DNA from: Molanna angustata
Lineage: Eukaryota > Arthropoda > Insecta > Trichoptera > Molannidae
Assembly (NCBI GenBank): GCA_963576475.1
Contig: OY754980.1
Location: forward strand, 8,542,186-8,606,185
DNA length: 64,000 bases
Direction: 5' to 3'
The notes beneath the pieces are model-generated. The model was not told the DNA's origin. It did not search any database and saw only the letters and a program-made list of their open reading frames with translations. Of this stretch, positions 11,890 through 22,679 are shown in pieces. Positions within the stretch are counted from its first letter, which is position 1. Each line of letters begins with the position of its first letter. The position numbers and the translations under genes were made by a program.

Positions 11890-12140
11890 TACATTATGAA
11901 CAAGTAGTGGTTAGTATTTTTTTAAGATTAAGACAAGATCCTAACGTTCTATATATTTTCATGATGAAAATCTGTTCGCTTGAAAATAAGTTCAAAACAC
12001 CATCGCCATCTATGAAGTGACTAAGAAACTTATTTGTAACGCCATCTATTGAGAAATTGGTTTGCAAACAATTAAAGCAACAGTTCTTATACATGAGGTG
12101 ACAATGCATTCCCACAGATGTCACCCCTGAACCGCGCCGC
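11890..12140 (-). repeat. R1 family, partial copy (reverse)
   Basis: The minus strand reads GGCGCGGTTCAGGGGTGACA, then ACCTCATGTATAAGAACTGTTGC, CAATAGATGGCGTTACAAAT and TCACTTCATAGATGG. It covers the 5' half of R1 as seen at 47200-47340. Confidence 0.7.
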
Positions 12141-12615
12141 AATTACAATTATATTTTTGGCTTGTTTATGTTTATATGTATATCGAATATTTTTTATAGT
12201 TGCATATACGCATACATAGTTTTTCCCTGTCGGAGGTCAATAATATTTAACTCCCGAGTAAATTGACTTCAGACAGGTAAAAAAAAAATTTAAAGTTTAA
12301 CAATTTTCAATAAACTTCACCTTACGGATTTACTTTGTGTTTATTTTCTTCTAAAAAATAACTATACAGTATCGTTTCGTATGAATACATTCGTGAAATG
12401 CGCGGTAAATTATTCTGCATCCATCTTGTTCATCGTGGTAATACATTCTCATTAAAGCGTAAAAAACCTCAAATTTCGATGGTGCCGATAACTTTGAAAT
12501 TTGTGACCACAGCTGTATTATTATATTTTATTTTCATTCAAACAATTTGTATTTTTATTCCATTGTTTTGTCTAATTGAAAGTATTTGGTAATTTGTTTT
12601 GTTATATTTTGTTTA
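12141..12615. other. Spacer, nothing recognised
   Basis: The 64-codon open frame at 12398-12592 shows no recognisable domain. There is no repeat match. Confidence 0.4.
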
Positions 12616-12932
12616 AAGAGTATTCAGAATAGGAGTTGTTAACAGCCCATACTGCGAGTGCGGTCAGGATCTCGAGACACTCAACCATGTGTTCTTTGCC
12701 TGCCCGTTGGTCTCGGATAGAGGTATGTACGGAGAAGTGGTGAAAATAGAAAGACCCTTTAATATGGAGCATCTGTTGGCGATTGCTCACGACATGTAAT
12801 ATTAGAAATCGCTAAATTCATCTCCACCACCGGTATAAAGATATAGCTGATTGTAGGAAGCCTTTCACTCGACCATTAGAAGGTACATACATACATACAT
12901 ACATACCATCACGCCATGTCCCTTGCGGGGTA
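12616..12932 (+). pseudogene. I/R1-type LINE C-terminal zinc-knuckle fragment with TACA tail
   Basis: The plus-strand frame reads VVNSPYCECGQDLETLNHVF then FACPLV. The CxC-x(n)-H-x4-C pattern is the C-terminal cysteine-histidine motif of I/R1/Jockey-group LINEs. It ends at HDM-stop (about 12800), followed by a short UTR and (TACA)n. The (TACA)n joins a CATCACGCCATGTCCC segment, which is the minus-strand 3' terminus of the different LINE family seen at 20515 and 36940. That segment is cut off by the foldback element at about 12933. Confidence 0.65.
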
Positions 12933-13504
12933 GAGAAATATACCTTAACTTTTTGATTATGTTCTGTATATATTCTTGTAAGGAAATAATAAGCATACCC
13001 GGATTTTACATTTATCTCAAATTTTTAAAAAAATATAAGGTATAGAGCAATATTTTTTTTATAAATTAAAGAAGAACAAAATACCTGAAAAAATATGATA
13101 TGACGTTGCATTAATGCATCAGGTTAAGTAAATAAACCAAATAAACTTTTATCACGCAATGGCGCTGAATGGAAAATAAATGTTTTTTAGGTTTATTTAC
13201 TAAACCTGAAGCATTACTGCAACTTCACATCATATTTTTCTAGATATTTTTGTCTTCTTTAATTTAAAAAGTATATATATTACTCTACGCCTTATAGTTT
13301 ATTAAAAATATAAGATAAACGTTGAAAATCGGGGTATGCCATTATTTTTCTACAAGAATTAATACAGAACATTATCAAAAAATTAATATATATTTTTGTT
13401 TATTAATACCCAAACTATCAAATTTTTTTTTTCAAAACGATTTGATAAGAAATAATGATGGTATATCAAATTGAAAAATAGGTACGTTGGCAGCAGTCCC
13501 CCCC
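12933..13504. mobile_element. TTAA foldback MITE, copy 2, left end missing
   Basis: It matches the complete element at 5817 from TATACCTTAACTTTTTGATT inward. It keeps the inner palindrome (ATTAATGCATCAGG) and ends CAGCAGTCCCCCCC followed by TTAA at 13505. The left roughly 100 bp is absent and joined to a LINE tail at about 12932. Confidence 0.88.
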
Positions 13505-13736
13505 TTAACTATTTACAAATATTTTTATATTTCATTTGTTATATTTTTATTGTTATATTATCTGTAACATTTAGTGTATATTTTTGGTATGTAAAAATAT
13601 GGTTTGTGTAGCATTGCACCCCCCTGCTCACAGACTGGAATAAAAAACATATTATTATTATTATTAAATCTTAATTTAAGAACCTACCTACATAAGTACA
13701 AGGTATATTTTCATCAATATGAATATACAAAAGAGA

Positions 13737-14070
13737 AGGGCAATCGTGGTTTCACTGGATTCATGAATCCAGGCCCACGAGCACAGTCGACCAGAGTACC
13801 AGCCAAAACAGGTGAGCCACATGGGCTTGCGACCATGTATGCGGGATTAAGGGGCCCCCTTTATGACCCAAGTCACGCTCACCACTCATCTACCAACTTC
13901 CGACTGATACTCCACTCCCCTGCGCAACCAAATCCTATAGGATGCGGATAATGCTGCTTTTACCACCCTATCCAAAGGTTCTTTTATTTTACCTCTTGGG
14001 AGACCCAGGTCTTTAAAGTTGGAATATAAAGATTTTGCCGGCAGGCCTCTCGATCCCACCTCTACAGCAT
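13737..14070 (-). pseudogene. LINE C-terminal fragment, RLE-type suspected
   Basis: Minus-strand codons 14068-13886 are open and encode AVEVGSRGLPAKSLYSNFKD followed by LGLPRGKIK and a KAALSASYRIWLRR block. This resembles the 'vEVGcRGf-a-Sl---l--lG' C-terminal segment of R2/NeSL-like LINEs. The likely 3' UTR (13885-13737) is noticeably GC-richer than its surroundings. The assignment rests on motif resemblance only. Confidence 0.5.
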
Positions 14071-14099
14071 AAATAAATTACGTAAATTTTGACAAATAA

Positions 14100-14290
14100 C
14101 ATTCATTCATTCATACCATCACGGCATATCCCACAATGTGGGGTAACCAGCGAAAGGTGTGCGGGTGTGCATTGCCTTATAAAAGGGAGCACAACACATC
14201 TGTGTATACCCACACACCAGTCTCGTCTCACCTAAAAAGGCACTATATTCAGAATGGGTGGTGAACCTCATTGCTGAACTATGTGAGATT
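14100..14290 (-). mobile_element. Dispersed repeat R4u with ATTC-type end
   Basis: ATTCATTCATACCATCACGG, then CCACAATGTGGGGTAACCAG, GCATTGCCTTATAAAAGGGA, and GTCTCGTCTCACCTAAAAAG. The same blocks recur inverted at 25285-25467, diverged at 25500-25640, and again at 44680-44790. It is probably the 3' region of a LINE whose tail is (ATTC/GAAT)n. The orientation is inferred from the tail. Confidence 0.55.
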
Positions 14291-14806
14291 ACAAATAACA
14301 TACTACCAAATATTAACAAAACTGACACGACAAAAGACCTGCATAATATATTGTACGAAATAATAGCTCAAAACAAGGAATTGTTTGTCAATGGACAGGT
14401 ATGTATGTAAATATTGAGTTTTTATAGTTCGGAAAAAGTTTAAGCAGCACAACACCTTGAGGTCGAATTTAATTTGAGAACAAGAAAATAATGTTGTCCA
14501 TTTCGTAGGTCCAGGTATCCGGGGAATGGGACAAGGAATATAATATATGAAAAGGTTTAGGGACATGAACACAAACAACATGGAGTGCGCACTATTTGTT
14601 CTGTAGCTATGAATGTAATCAAACTACGCAAAAACTTGTATTTAAACAGATTTGAAATTTAAAACGGAAACGATTAATAATAGAAAATATGTATATGTAA
14701 TTTTAAAATCACTAATCATCTCGATAGTTGATATGTACCTTTCTGACTGCTGATTGAACCGTAGGTACCTACGACAATTTTAAAAAAATGTGTAGGTATT
14801 CAATCT
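14291..14806. other. Spacer, nothing recognised
   Basis: Open frames are short and unrecognised. Confidence 0.4.
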
Positions 14807-15109
14807 TTATTCTCTAAAAATAAACAATGTGTAAAGTCTTCTTCTTCTTCTCCTTTTGAATAGACCTTCAGGTCTGTTTTTTAAGAGGCCTGCTCTTCCT
14901 GCGAGGAAGAGCAGGCCTCCACTATCCCTCCATATTTTTGGCGGTCTACCGCGAGGGCGGGTTCCGTGAGGCTGATTGTGAAGCACGATATGAGGAAGTC
15001 TGGTGCTGTCCATCCTTTGGACATGACCATACCAGTCCCTCCTTCGCTGTCTACTCCATCTAATGATATCGTCAACCTCACATAGTTCCCTTATTCTGTA
15101 GTTCCTCAC
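14807..15109 (-). pseudogene. RTE-like LINE C-terminal fragment with internal GC hairpin
   Basis: The minus-strand frame begins MRNYRIRELCEVDDIIRWSR, continues DWYGHVQRMDS and has TRPRGRPPKIWRDS. The 'W-GHv-Rm' plus 'RPrGRPpkrW-D' pair is the conserved C-terminal tail of RTE-like endonuclease-reverse transcriptases. The RT domain is missing (5' truncated). Near the end a 15-bp perfect GC-rich inverted repeat (14885-14919) distorts the tail. The 3' end is an AAG-rich run. Confidence 0.75.
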
Positions 15110-15216
15110 TCGGTCTCTCAGGGTTTTGCCTGCAATAGCAATGTGTAAAGTATTCTTAAAAAATAAACATAAGTAGAATTAAATTTGTTTTCAGATAATT
15201 TGTGTTAAACTACTCT

Positions 15217-15754
15217 TCCACCGAACACGAGACTTAAGTGCACTTTACACGAACACTATTTTCAACGGGTTTCAGGTTTTCGACGGGATTTTCAACGCGA
15301 TGAGCAAAAAAATAGAACGTGTTCTATTTTCAACGCGATTTACATCCTTTTTGGTAAAACAGAAATCTGTAAAATTATTCGCTGTCGTCGTTACCGACGA
15401 GTCAAAATGGCTGCCGTTTGCGTTGACTTTTACGTGTGACGTTCGCTCGCGATGTATTTCGTTTATTTGGAAAGTGTCGAAACTTTCGATATACTATATT
15501 TTAATTATTATATAATTTTTCGATATACATTTATTTATATTAAATTAAAAATTTGCACATATAATTGTGTAAACTGTGTAAAGTACTGTAAAGCGATGCT
15601 CGGAGTAACCTATATTTTGGATGCTGTTTTAAGCGTTGCGTGTAAAGCGATGTTTGTAGTAACCTGTAGGTATTTTGGATACTATTTTAAGCGTTGGAAA
15701 CCGGGTCGCGTTGAAAATAGTGTCCGTGTAAAGTGCATTTGGTCTTTTAGTGGA
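15217..15754. mobile_element. Non-autonomous TIR element, about 538 bp
   Basis: TGCACTTTACACGAACACTA followed by TTTTCAACG (from 15238) faces its inverse at 15743 with one mismatch over about 29 bp. Weaker pairing extends out to TCCAC/GTGGA. The inside is AT-rich in the middle with ends richer in CG. The frames at 15300-15784 overlap the terminal repeats and are unlikely to be genes. No clear target duplication was seen, so the superfamily is open. Confidence 0.75.
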
Positions 15755-15852
15755 GAAATACGTTCAGTATATAAACGATTGTAAGTTTTAAGATATGTTG
15801 TATATTGAACTGTATTTTGTTATGAAAATAAAATAAAAAAGGTTAAGGTAAA

Positions 15853-16038
15853 AAAGGTTCGATTTCCGGTGGAGACACTGTTTTTAATTGTGCTTGCAGT
15901 CTGGATCGGTGAGACGATTAATACTGTTAGGTAGTTTCTAGAATGTGGCAACTTGTTATTGGGTGCGTGTTAAATTAATATTTAACATTGTAGGTACCTG
16001 GTAGTTGCCCGAGAAGTAATATAAAATAAAATAAAATT
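15853..16038 (+). mobile_element. SINE S1, 5' truncated within the tRNA head
   Basis: It starts inside box B (GGTTCGATTTCCGGTGGAGA), keeps the body (GCAGTCTGGATCGGTGAGAC) and the 3' end GTTGCCCGAGAAGTAATATA, and finishes in (AAAAT)n. Truncation inside the head is typical of incomplete reverse transcription. Confidence 0.8.
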
Positions 16039-16068
16039 ATTCTTCTTATTTTAGCTGAATATTTTTTT

Positions 16069-16415
16069 TTGACAAACTTTTCAACATCTCAATAGAGACG
16101 AAGTTGGAATATTATAGAAGAATCAGGAACTCTACAAGGCACCTACAGAGCTTACGACTTGTCATCGGCTGGTTTACGTGATCACTATATGCGCATGAGC
16201 AACGTTCACCAATGAGGCCTTCTTATTGAGTTGCCTTATCAATACAAATTTTGAAAGTTTTATATATTTGAATAATGAGTAACTAATCACCTGAAAATAA
16301 GACATTATTACTTTTGCCACCACTATGAAGTATCAGAAAAACCCTTTTGTTACACCATCTATTGATATCAACATTGGGTTATTTGTAAACAATGAAACCA
16401 ACAGTCTTTAATTAT
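16069..16415 (-). repeat. R1 family, near full-length reverse copy
   Basis: It reads TTTTTGACAAACTTTTCAAC, ATCTCAATAGAGACGAAGTT, then the inverse of the GTTGCGCAAGCGCAT, AACTCAATAAGAAG and CAATAGATGG blocks. It is the longest reverse copy and helps define R1 as about 350-450 bp. Confidence 0.75.
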
Positions 16416-17060
16416 TTTTTATTTATTTCAAATTTACGGCTTGAAAGCCTATTTAAAAAACAATAAGTTGGTATACAATGATTAAAACTTTAAATTTTAA
16501 AATAAAAGAAAATTTAAAACTCTCTCTCTCTCTTTCCCTTAGCGCTTTTGTCCCGTTTCTATCGGGGTACACTTTGACCATGATCCTGGAATTGGCCAGT
16601 CTGGTTATTAGATTGAAGCGACTGCCACCTGACCTTCGTAACCCTTAGAAAGGGGAACCAGACAAATTGGATCATGGCTACACATAGCTAGTGATATAAA
16701 TCCGCACATAGATTTTTTAAAAATCCAGAGGTGCGTGCCCTGCCCGAATCCGAACCGTCGACCTCACGCATGTGAGGCGACGACCTTACCGCTGGGCTCT
16801 CACTGCTCACAAAAGAAAATTTAAAATTAACATAATAAAATCAAATCAATTATATCGACAATGGTTAAAACTTGAAATTTTAAGATAAAAGCAAATTTAT
16901 AACAAATATAATAATATCCATAATATCGATATACTATACAGAATTAAAAACAAAATACAAAAACATGAGGTAAAATGTTTATTAATTTATTTTATTTATT
17001 TAATTACACTTATGGCTTGAAAGCCTATTTTTAAAATCCAAAAAGTATATAACAGCATTC
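16416..17060 (-). mobile_element. Older LINE-like 3' sequence duplicated and interrupted by a SINE
   Basis: TTTATTTATTTCAAATTTACGG then CTTGAAAGCC is repeated in variant form at 16990-17040 (ATTACACTTATGGCTTGAAAGCC). AAAACTTTAAATTTTAAAATAAAAG before the SINE is echoed after it (16866-16890). These look like local tandem or nested copies of a LINE 3' UTR in reverse orientation. No protein is left. Confidence 0.4.
16520..16810 (-). mobile_element. Complete tRNA-derived SINE, family S2, with 16-bp TSD
   Basis: On the minus strand the head reads GAGAGCCCAGCGGTAAGG (box A-like), then an anticodon-arm-like CTCACATGCGTGAG, then GGTTCGGATTC (box B). A body of about 200 bp follows and ends in (AG)n. 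It is flanked by a perfect 16-bp direct repeat, AAAAGAAAATTTAAAA, at 16504-16519 and 16811-16826. Head, body, simple tail and duplication make this the best-defined retroposition event in the window. GC content is well above the host repeat. Confidence 0.92.
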
Positions 17061-17272
17061 AGATACAAAAGTCATGAGTTTAGAGAAAGAAAATGTACAA
17101 TTTTTGAATTGAAGGAAGAAAAATCGTCGGCAAAAACATCGGAGTGACTCCCCACAATGTTATTTGCGTATATGCGATTAAAAAAATATTCGAATATTAA
17201 ATTGTGGAAACAAAAGTCTAAAAACAAATATTCATTTTTATTTTATGAAGAAATTCAATTTATTAGTTATAC

Positions 17273-17308
17273 CCAAAGACCTTATATACTAAAGTATAAG
17301 GTCTTTGG
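17273..17308. repeat. Short hairpin
   Basis: CCAAAGACCTTATA pairs with TATAAGGTCTTTGG over 14 bp with an 8-nt loop. It lies in AT-rich DNA. No function is claimed. Confidence 0.7.
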
Positions 17309-17339
17309 TTATACCTAAGTCTCTAGATAAATAAACAAT

Positions 17340-18545
17340 CCAGAAGGTACATTATTTTATTGACATTGACTAGTATATATTACTGACTATCTTCAAGTCT
17401 TTCGTAGAAAAATAAGTATTCATTTTTTTCTCTTCTAGAAAAATACTCACCAAAAAACTCCAATCATAATATACAAATACAAAAGTTAAATGAGTTGTGT
17501 GTAAAAACTCTCACAAAAATATTATGTCAAGAAAAACGCCAGTATATGTTTACAGAATGTCAGATATTTGTGGTTTTCGGTACTCCTTTCTCATCCTACT
17601 GGATAAATGGTATGACACATTTTAAATATGATAATAATTATGACACACCTCGCGTCCGGTTTTTTGAACAGTCTATCCATCCTCTCAAATTCATGGATAC
17701 GTGTACAAGAATAGAGGTAGCAAAGTCCGCTCACTTGCGCCTACATGGGCAATATATTTAACTGGTGAAATTCGCACAAAAAGAATTCCCCGGAGACGAT
17801 TGGATTTTTTATTCAGGCGACATGAAGGTCGCCTACCCATAAGTTTACTTGTTAACTGCCGCTGAATGCTGAACATATGAACATGCCCTCAGAGGCGGAA
17901 TAGACAGTTTGTTTGTACGTCCAACTCTGGACGAACCCGCACACAATTTAATACAAAGATACTATTCAAAAAAGTTTACAACAGTGTAGGTGCTCCCACA
18001 GGTGACAAACGTCAAAATATTTCTGATCGAAGGAATTCATATGTGAAAAAACATATTAAAATTTGACACAGAATGTTAAAATACCAAACTTTATACTCCT
18101 CGTTTCATTAAATAATTCAATTCCTATTAGATTTGCCAAAAATCAATCAACTAAATATATAATGTTGTGTTTCAACTTCAAGTGTGACACAAAAAGTATC
18201 CAAGCGATTTATGAATATTTTATGTAACATGTTCAGTATAAAGTATGTACCGTTTTAGTGTATTTATGAATAGGTATTATTAAGCGTGTATCAAAGGGTT
18301 GATACTTATAGAAATAATAATAAGATCGGAATTATATATGATGGTTAACCAATTAGATTGGTATTATTTATTCCAGTATTTTTTGACCTAATATTATCTA
18401 AAGAAATCAAATTTACCAACCACGATAGTTCACCGATTGGTAGTGTTGTCAAAGATGATCAAAAATTGGGTTATGTAGTAAATCACGAGGACTAAATATG
18501 TGTAATAAAACATATGATCTAATAAATAATATATGAGAATCAGCC
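17340..18545. other. Unassigned DNA with short open frames
   Basis: The 88-codon frame at 17495-17761 shows no recognisable domain. At 17905-17945 a GTACGTCCAACTCTGGACG stretch loosely resembles repeat R3. I see no supported gene. Confidence 0.35.
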
Positions 18546-18875
18546 ACAACCCAAGCACATAACGCTTGATGCTTTGGAAGGAAAGGCTAGGCAACCACAC
18601 ACCCCAAGAACCATCCGAGTCCCTGCCCCCAGGAAGGAACCTTCCATGGTGTCTCTGGAAAACTCTGAAAAGACGAGATGGAGAATGTCGGAGAGTAATC
18701 AAGATGGACTTTTTGACTGCGGCGAAGAGCAGACGATGGTACACTTGTTGGAGTGCCCTCTGGTGGGGGCGAAGTACACCGTAAGTTGTGGGAGGAACCA
18801 ACTAGGAGGATCATCTCAATCCTGTCTTACTATTCTGGGAAGGGAGTTTAAGACGCTGCCGACACGATAGAAGAA
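18546..18875 (+). pseudogene. I/R1-type LINE 3' end with AAG tail
   Basis: A shifted plus-strand frame reads LFDCGEEQTMVHLLECPLVG, the C-terminal Cys-His motif of I/R1-group LINEs. Upstream frames are broken by several shifts. The 3' end is CTGCCGACACGATAGAAGAA then GAAG. The same terminus is at 28843-28905, so this is one family. Confidence 0.65.
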
Positions 18876-19730
18876 GAAGTACAGAATGATGGAGTAAAAC
18901 GACTGTTTTGGAACGCAGAATGCAGTTGAATCAAAGGAAACAGACAATGAAGTAGATAAGACATGCTGAAACTAACAATGAAGAATAAATAAACGATTAA
19001 AAAAATATACAACAGGAGAAATGATTAGTAAAAACCGAAGAATCAAAGAAAGGAATGGATGAAAATCGTTAGGAAAGAAGCAAAAATAATATACACTTTT
19101 TCTTTACCGACCTATGTATATTTCTCATATTTCTCTTATCAGTCTTATATAGGCACCTTTATTTTTGTTAGATGATAATTTCTTTTCGATTAAAACTTCT
19201 CAAGGCATTCATTATCATCTTATTTACGATGAATAATGTATATTTAAAATAATCCCTCCCCTGGCCCTAACTCTTTCTCTTTATATACATAAATCTTTAA
19301 AGTTTCTTTGTCATTGGTTCTTTCCGTGTGGCTGAACCACCGCATTATCATATACATATTCTATAAAACATGTTAATAGAACGAGTGAACAAATAAACAA
19401 ATTGATTGGGTTAATTTGAGCCTTTGGACCTTGTCATGAAATGTTCCTCTTCATTGACTAAATGGTCACCCTTCGACGTCTTAATAGCGCATAACGACAT
19501 ACGGTTGAATGGAGAAATAGATTTGTTCCAAATACCTTTGGGAAGGGAATTTAAAACGATATCCGATGAAGATATTCAAAACTATAGGTACCTTTATGAA
19601 GACAATGCAAATGCGATGTCCAATTCTGACCGGGTGATTGTTTTTAGTTGAATCTCATATCTATTCAATATTTTATTAATTATTTTCTGTAATATTATTA
19701 TTAAATATCCTACAATACCACATGTTGATA
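18876..19730. other. Unassigned DNA
   Basis: A 75-codon frame at 19424-19651 has GREFKTISDEDIQNYRYLYE, with no domain recognised. Bases 19540-19556 (TGGGAAGGGAATTTAAAACG) weakly echo the LINE end at 18837-18853, hinting at another decayed copy. Confidence 0.3.
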
Positions 19731-19734
19731 TTAT

Positions 19735-19985
19735 TCTTCTTCGTCAGGCTATTACTCTTAGTGATTAACCCAGCATGGTTCTTTCCATAGCTTTTTGAGT
19801 GACTTGCATTTACTTTCGAAAGAGTTTATGTGTATATGTAGCAACCGTCAGCACACATGCTTCATACATTTTCCTTTTAAGGTTTATGGATTTTTTGAGA
19901 AGTATCTCATTTTTTCCAAAGACAGCCCAATTTTGTCCAGTACTTTGAGATCAGCAGTCGAACTTTCTGAATATACAGTTGAATC
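19735..19985 (-). pseudogene. RTE-type RT thumb-region fragment, heavily decayed
   Basis: In shifting minus-strand frames one reads LKRKMYEACVLTVATYTHKL and then VTQKAMERTMLG. This parallels the KLFDACILPVLTYG...VTQRAMERKLLG segment of the element at 23538-25058. Several frameshifts and stops are present. Confidence 0.6.
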
Positions 19986-20500
19986 ATAGTATATTGATAT
20001 GATAGACAGATATTCTATCAAATTTCTTTGCAAAATACGTATTTTTCGCCTTAACTTGAGCCAATGTACTCGACTAGTTTATATTATACAATATATTACA
20101 AGTTTATTGTTTTGTATTTTGGTTCGTTTAATTGAACTATTCGTGAAATAATCTTTGAGTTATTTGTTGTCGTGTTTCATCGCTGAGTGTTTTTAAATCG
20201 AATAATTTTAATAAAGAATACAAATATAGAAATAATGAAATTTATATTCAAGAGATAATATTAAATAAATATCTTTTCAAAGTTTTACGTTAAAATGAAG
20301 AACAAAAAAATGAAAGTTAAAATGAAGTTAAATATAGCACATATAGCAACACGTGTAGCAGTCATAAGTTGAAATATACCAAATTGTTCAATTTTAACAA
20401 AATATAAAATTAATCCAGCTAGTTATACATAATTTCTGAAAGTTTCAGAACTCTTAACAAATCGGGAAGTTTGTTAAAAATCCTTTGCAAAATTCCAGTA
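19986..20500. other. AT-rich spacer, nothing recognised
   Basis: No long open frame and no repeat match. Confidence 0.4.
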
Positions 20501-20506
20501 AAAACA

Positions 20507-20925
20507 TACATACATACATAACATCACGCCATATCCCTTACGGGCTAAGCAGAGAGAACCGAGCGCCATACTCCTCTATTTTTGCATACATTCCTAGCTT
20601 CCTTTACATCCATGCATCGTCTCATACATGCTCGTCGATTATTCAAGCTTCTTATATTTCCTTCTTTCAAAATATCATTCACATGGTCATGCCATCCCTT
20701 TCTGGGGCGGCCCCTACTATTCACTCCATCTCTTACACCCATGTATATTTTTTTGGTCAGTCGTTCATCATTCATTCTTTCAATATGTCCAAACCACCTC
20801 AAGGAATTCACTTTCATTTTATTTATAATACTCTTCTTCATCTTGCATTCCCTCCTTATGTCCTCATTTTTTATTCTATCATGTATCGTTCTATTACATA
20901 CTCTTCTTAGTAAAAACATAAAAAA
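20507..20925 (-). pseudogene. RTE-like LINE C-terminal ORF and 3' end, family with CATCACGCC terminus
   Basis: The minus-strand frame is open for 124 codons. It reads RRVCNRTIHDRIKNEDIRRE, then MKVNSLRWFGHIERMNDERL, then SRGRPRKGWHDHVNDIL, and ends VWRSVLSA-stop. These are the conserved blocks after the RT of an RTE-like endonuclease-reverse transcriptase. The 3' UTR is very short and ends GGGATATGGCGTGATGTTAT followed by (GTAT)n. The RT and endonuclease are absent by 5' truncation at about 20920. Relatives lie at 36930-37390 and 46050-46400. Confidence 0.85.
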
Positions 20926-21455
20926 AAGGTGTAGTGTAAAATTAATTTATCTGTATATCCTCGTCGTGTTAAAATCTAACTATTTACATTGTGTTTGTCA
21001 CTGGCATTGATCCAAAATCAAAATATATATAATCTCTTGAATTATTACCAAATATTTCTTGAAAACAGATTAAGGAAAAAGAAGTTCTTTTCTACCGGTC
21101 AGAATAAGACTGCATATATAGCAACGCTTTATTTGTTGACAGTTGATGTCAATCAGATCAACAAATGGGCTATTAATTGATTGTATTGATTTTCAAGAAT
21201 GCAAAGTAACTGATAATAAATGTAAGTACCTAATGTAGACATGCCAAGATAACATAATTATTCAATAAACAAAGATTTCTTTTTAGGCAGCAAATGAGTA
21301 AGTGTAGGAAATAAATATTCGATAAGATTGAAAAGACAAGAAAGAATATGATTTTGTATGAAATTTTTTTTTATATTATTGATTAGACACAACTCATTTT
21401 ATACCTATGTACTTGAGGGTTGGCTGCTTTCTACATAACTAGATATTTAATGCTC
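20926..21455. other. AT-rich spacer, nothing recognised
   Basis: No supported feature. Confidence 0.4.
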
Positions 21456-21458
21456 TTA

Positions 21459-22173
21459 TGGCCAGTTTCATAAAAATTAAAGGAGACTTAATGTCGACTT
21501 TAAAATAAATTGCGTTTCATAACAACAAAATGTCACTTAAAATTCACTTTAATTTAAAGTCCAGTGTCTTCGTACTTTAGTCACTAAAGTCTTCTTTAAG
21601 AGCAGTTCATTTTTTTGCCACCAGAATGTGCTGCAATATGACATAATGTTCAAGTCAGTTCTTGTTGATGTCAATATTGTCAATTGAATGTTGACGATCA
21701 TGTGCATATTACTTACTAATATTCAATAGTTTTGTTATTATTTAAACATTTTTTATAAATAATATAACAAAATGATGTTTTCAAAATGAGATAATTAGAA
21801 GATGCATACTGTGATACAGCGGTGAAAAGTATACCTATAGGAAAAGAATCGACCACATGGAAAAGTAGAATTAAGGAGAATTTTTTGATAGGTTTTGTTC
21901 CATAAACATGTCCTATACATCAATGATCTATTCAATGACAGAAATAACATATTACATGGTAGTAAACAGAAAGATTTACCTATGCTATGAGCTATGTTTC
22001 CATAGATTTTGATAGCAATATTGCCAACTTTCAGGTATTTTGGTGACATTTCTGCCTTTTACTAAAGTACGCGGCATTCTTATTTATGAAACGCAACGAC
22101 TTAAAGGCTACTTTAAATATTTAAAGAACCTTTAACTAAAGGGTCCTTTTGCTGCTTTTTATGAAACTGGCTG
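21459..22173. mobile_element. Non-autonomous TIR element flanked by TTA
   Basis: The left end TGGCCAGTTTCATAAAAATT and the right end (inverse) CAGCCAGTTTCATAAAAAGC pair over about 17 bp. Subterminal AT-rich repeats built on TTAAAG and CTTTAA lie at both sides. TTA flanks both ends (21456-21458 and 22174-22176). A 3-bp TWA duplication is typical of PIF/Harbinger, so that superfamily is inferred. The 84-codon frame at 21795-22049 has no recognised transposase or Myb-like motif. Confidence 0.75.
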
Positions 22174-22176
22174 TTA

Positions 22177-22665
22177 CTGAAGTATTAATTTAATTTTCAA
22201 TGTTATGTTGGTATAGGTGTGTGGATCATTTATTTATACCTACATACCAGGGGACGTCACAAATCATAAACCATAACTAATGAACCCCTGTACTGTTGTA
22301 CCATAGATAATTTAGTGTCACCAACTTCAGTTGCACATCGTTATTATGCGTAAATCGCGCGTTAAATGTCTATCAGTCTATAAATAAGCAACAACTATTT
22401 TGGGTGAAATTTGAAAAGGTGAACCAACAATAATTATTTTCACTCAATATTATTAAAGACAATTAGATACACATCGTGTTTAAATTTACGATGACATCTG
22501 CAAAGTAACAATGGTAAGATTTGTACAATTTGATCTTATTAATTGAGTTATCGTTTGTAACTATACATATTTTACATATTTTGTCACTTCTACATATATA
22601 ATACGCTCTTTAATCCTAATTCAGCGCAGTACCTTAAAAACAAATTCACTTTTTTTTCTAGTCAC
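22177..22665. other. Spacer, nothing recognised
   Basis: No long open frame and no repeat match. Confidence 0.4.
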
Positions 22666-22679
22666 GGCCTATCGCTTCT

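Noticed and set aside
13604..13951. Plus-strand 115-codon frame
   Set aside because: The opposite strand encodes a LINE-like C-terminal EVGSRG segment that explains the open stretch better.
15300..15784. Possible small gene with 71 and 110 codons
   Set aside because: Both frames run through the terminal inverted repeats of a TIR element and have no recognisable domain.
18430..18814. Open frames of 60-120 codons on the minus strand
   Set aside because: They are shadows of the plus-strand LINE end carrying the CGEEQTMVHLLECP motif.
20485..21010. Plus-strand frames with transmembrane-like composition
   Set aside because: They lie antisense to the RTE-like C-terminal ORF on the minus strand, whose conserved blocks explain the open frame.
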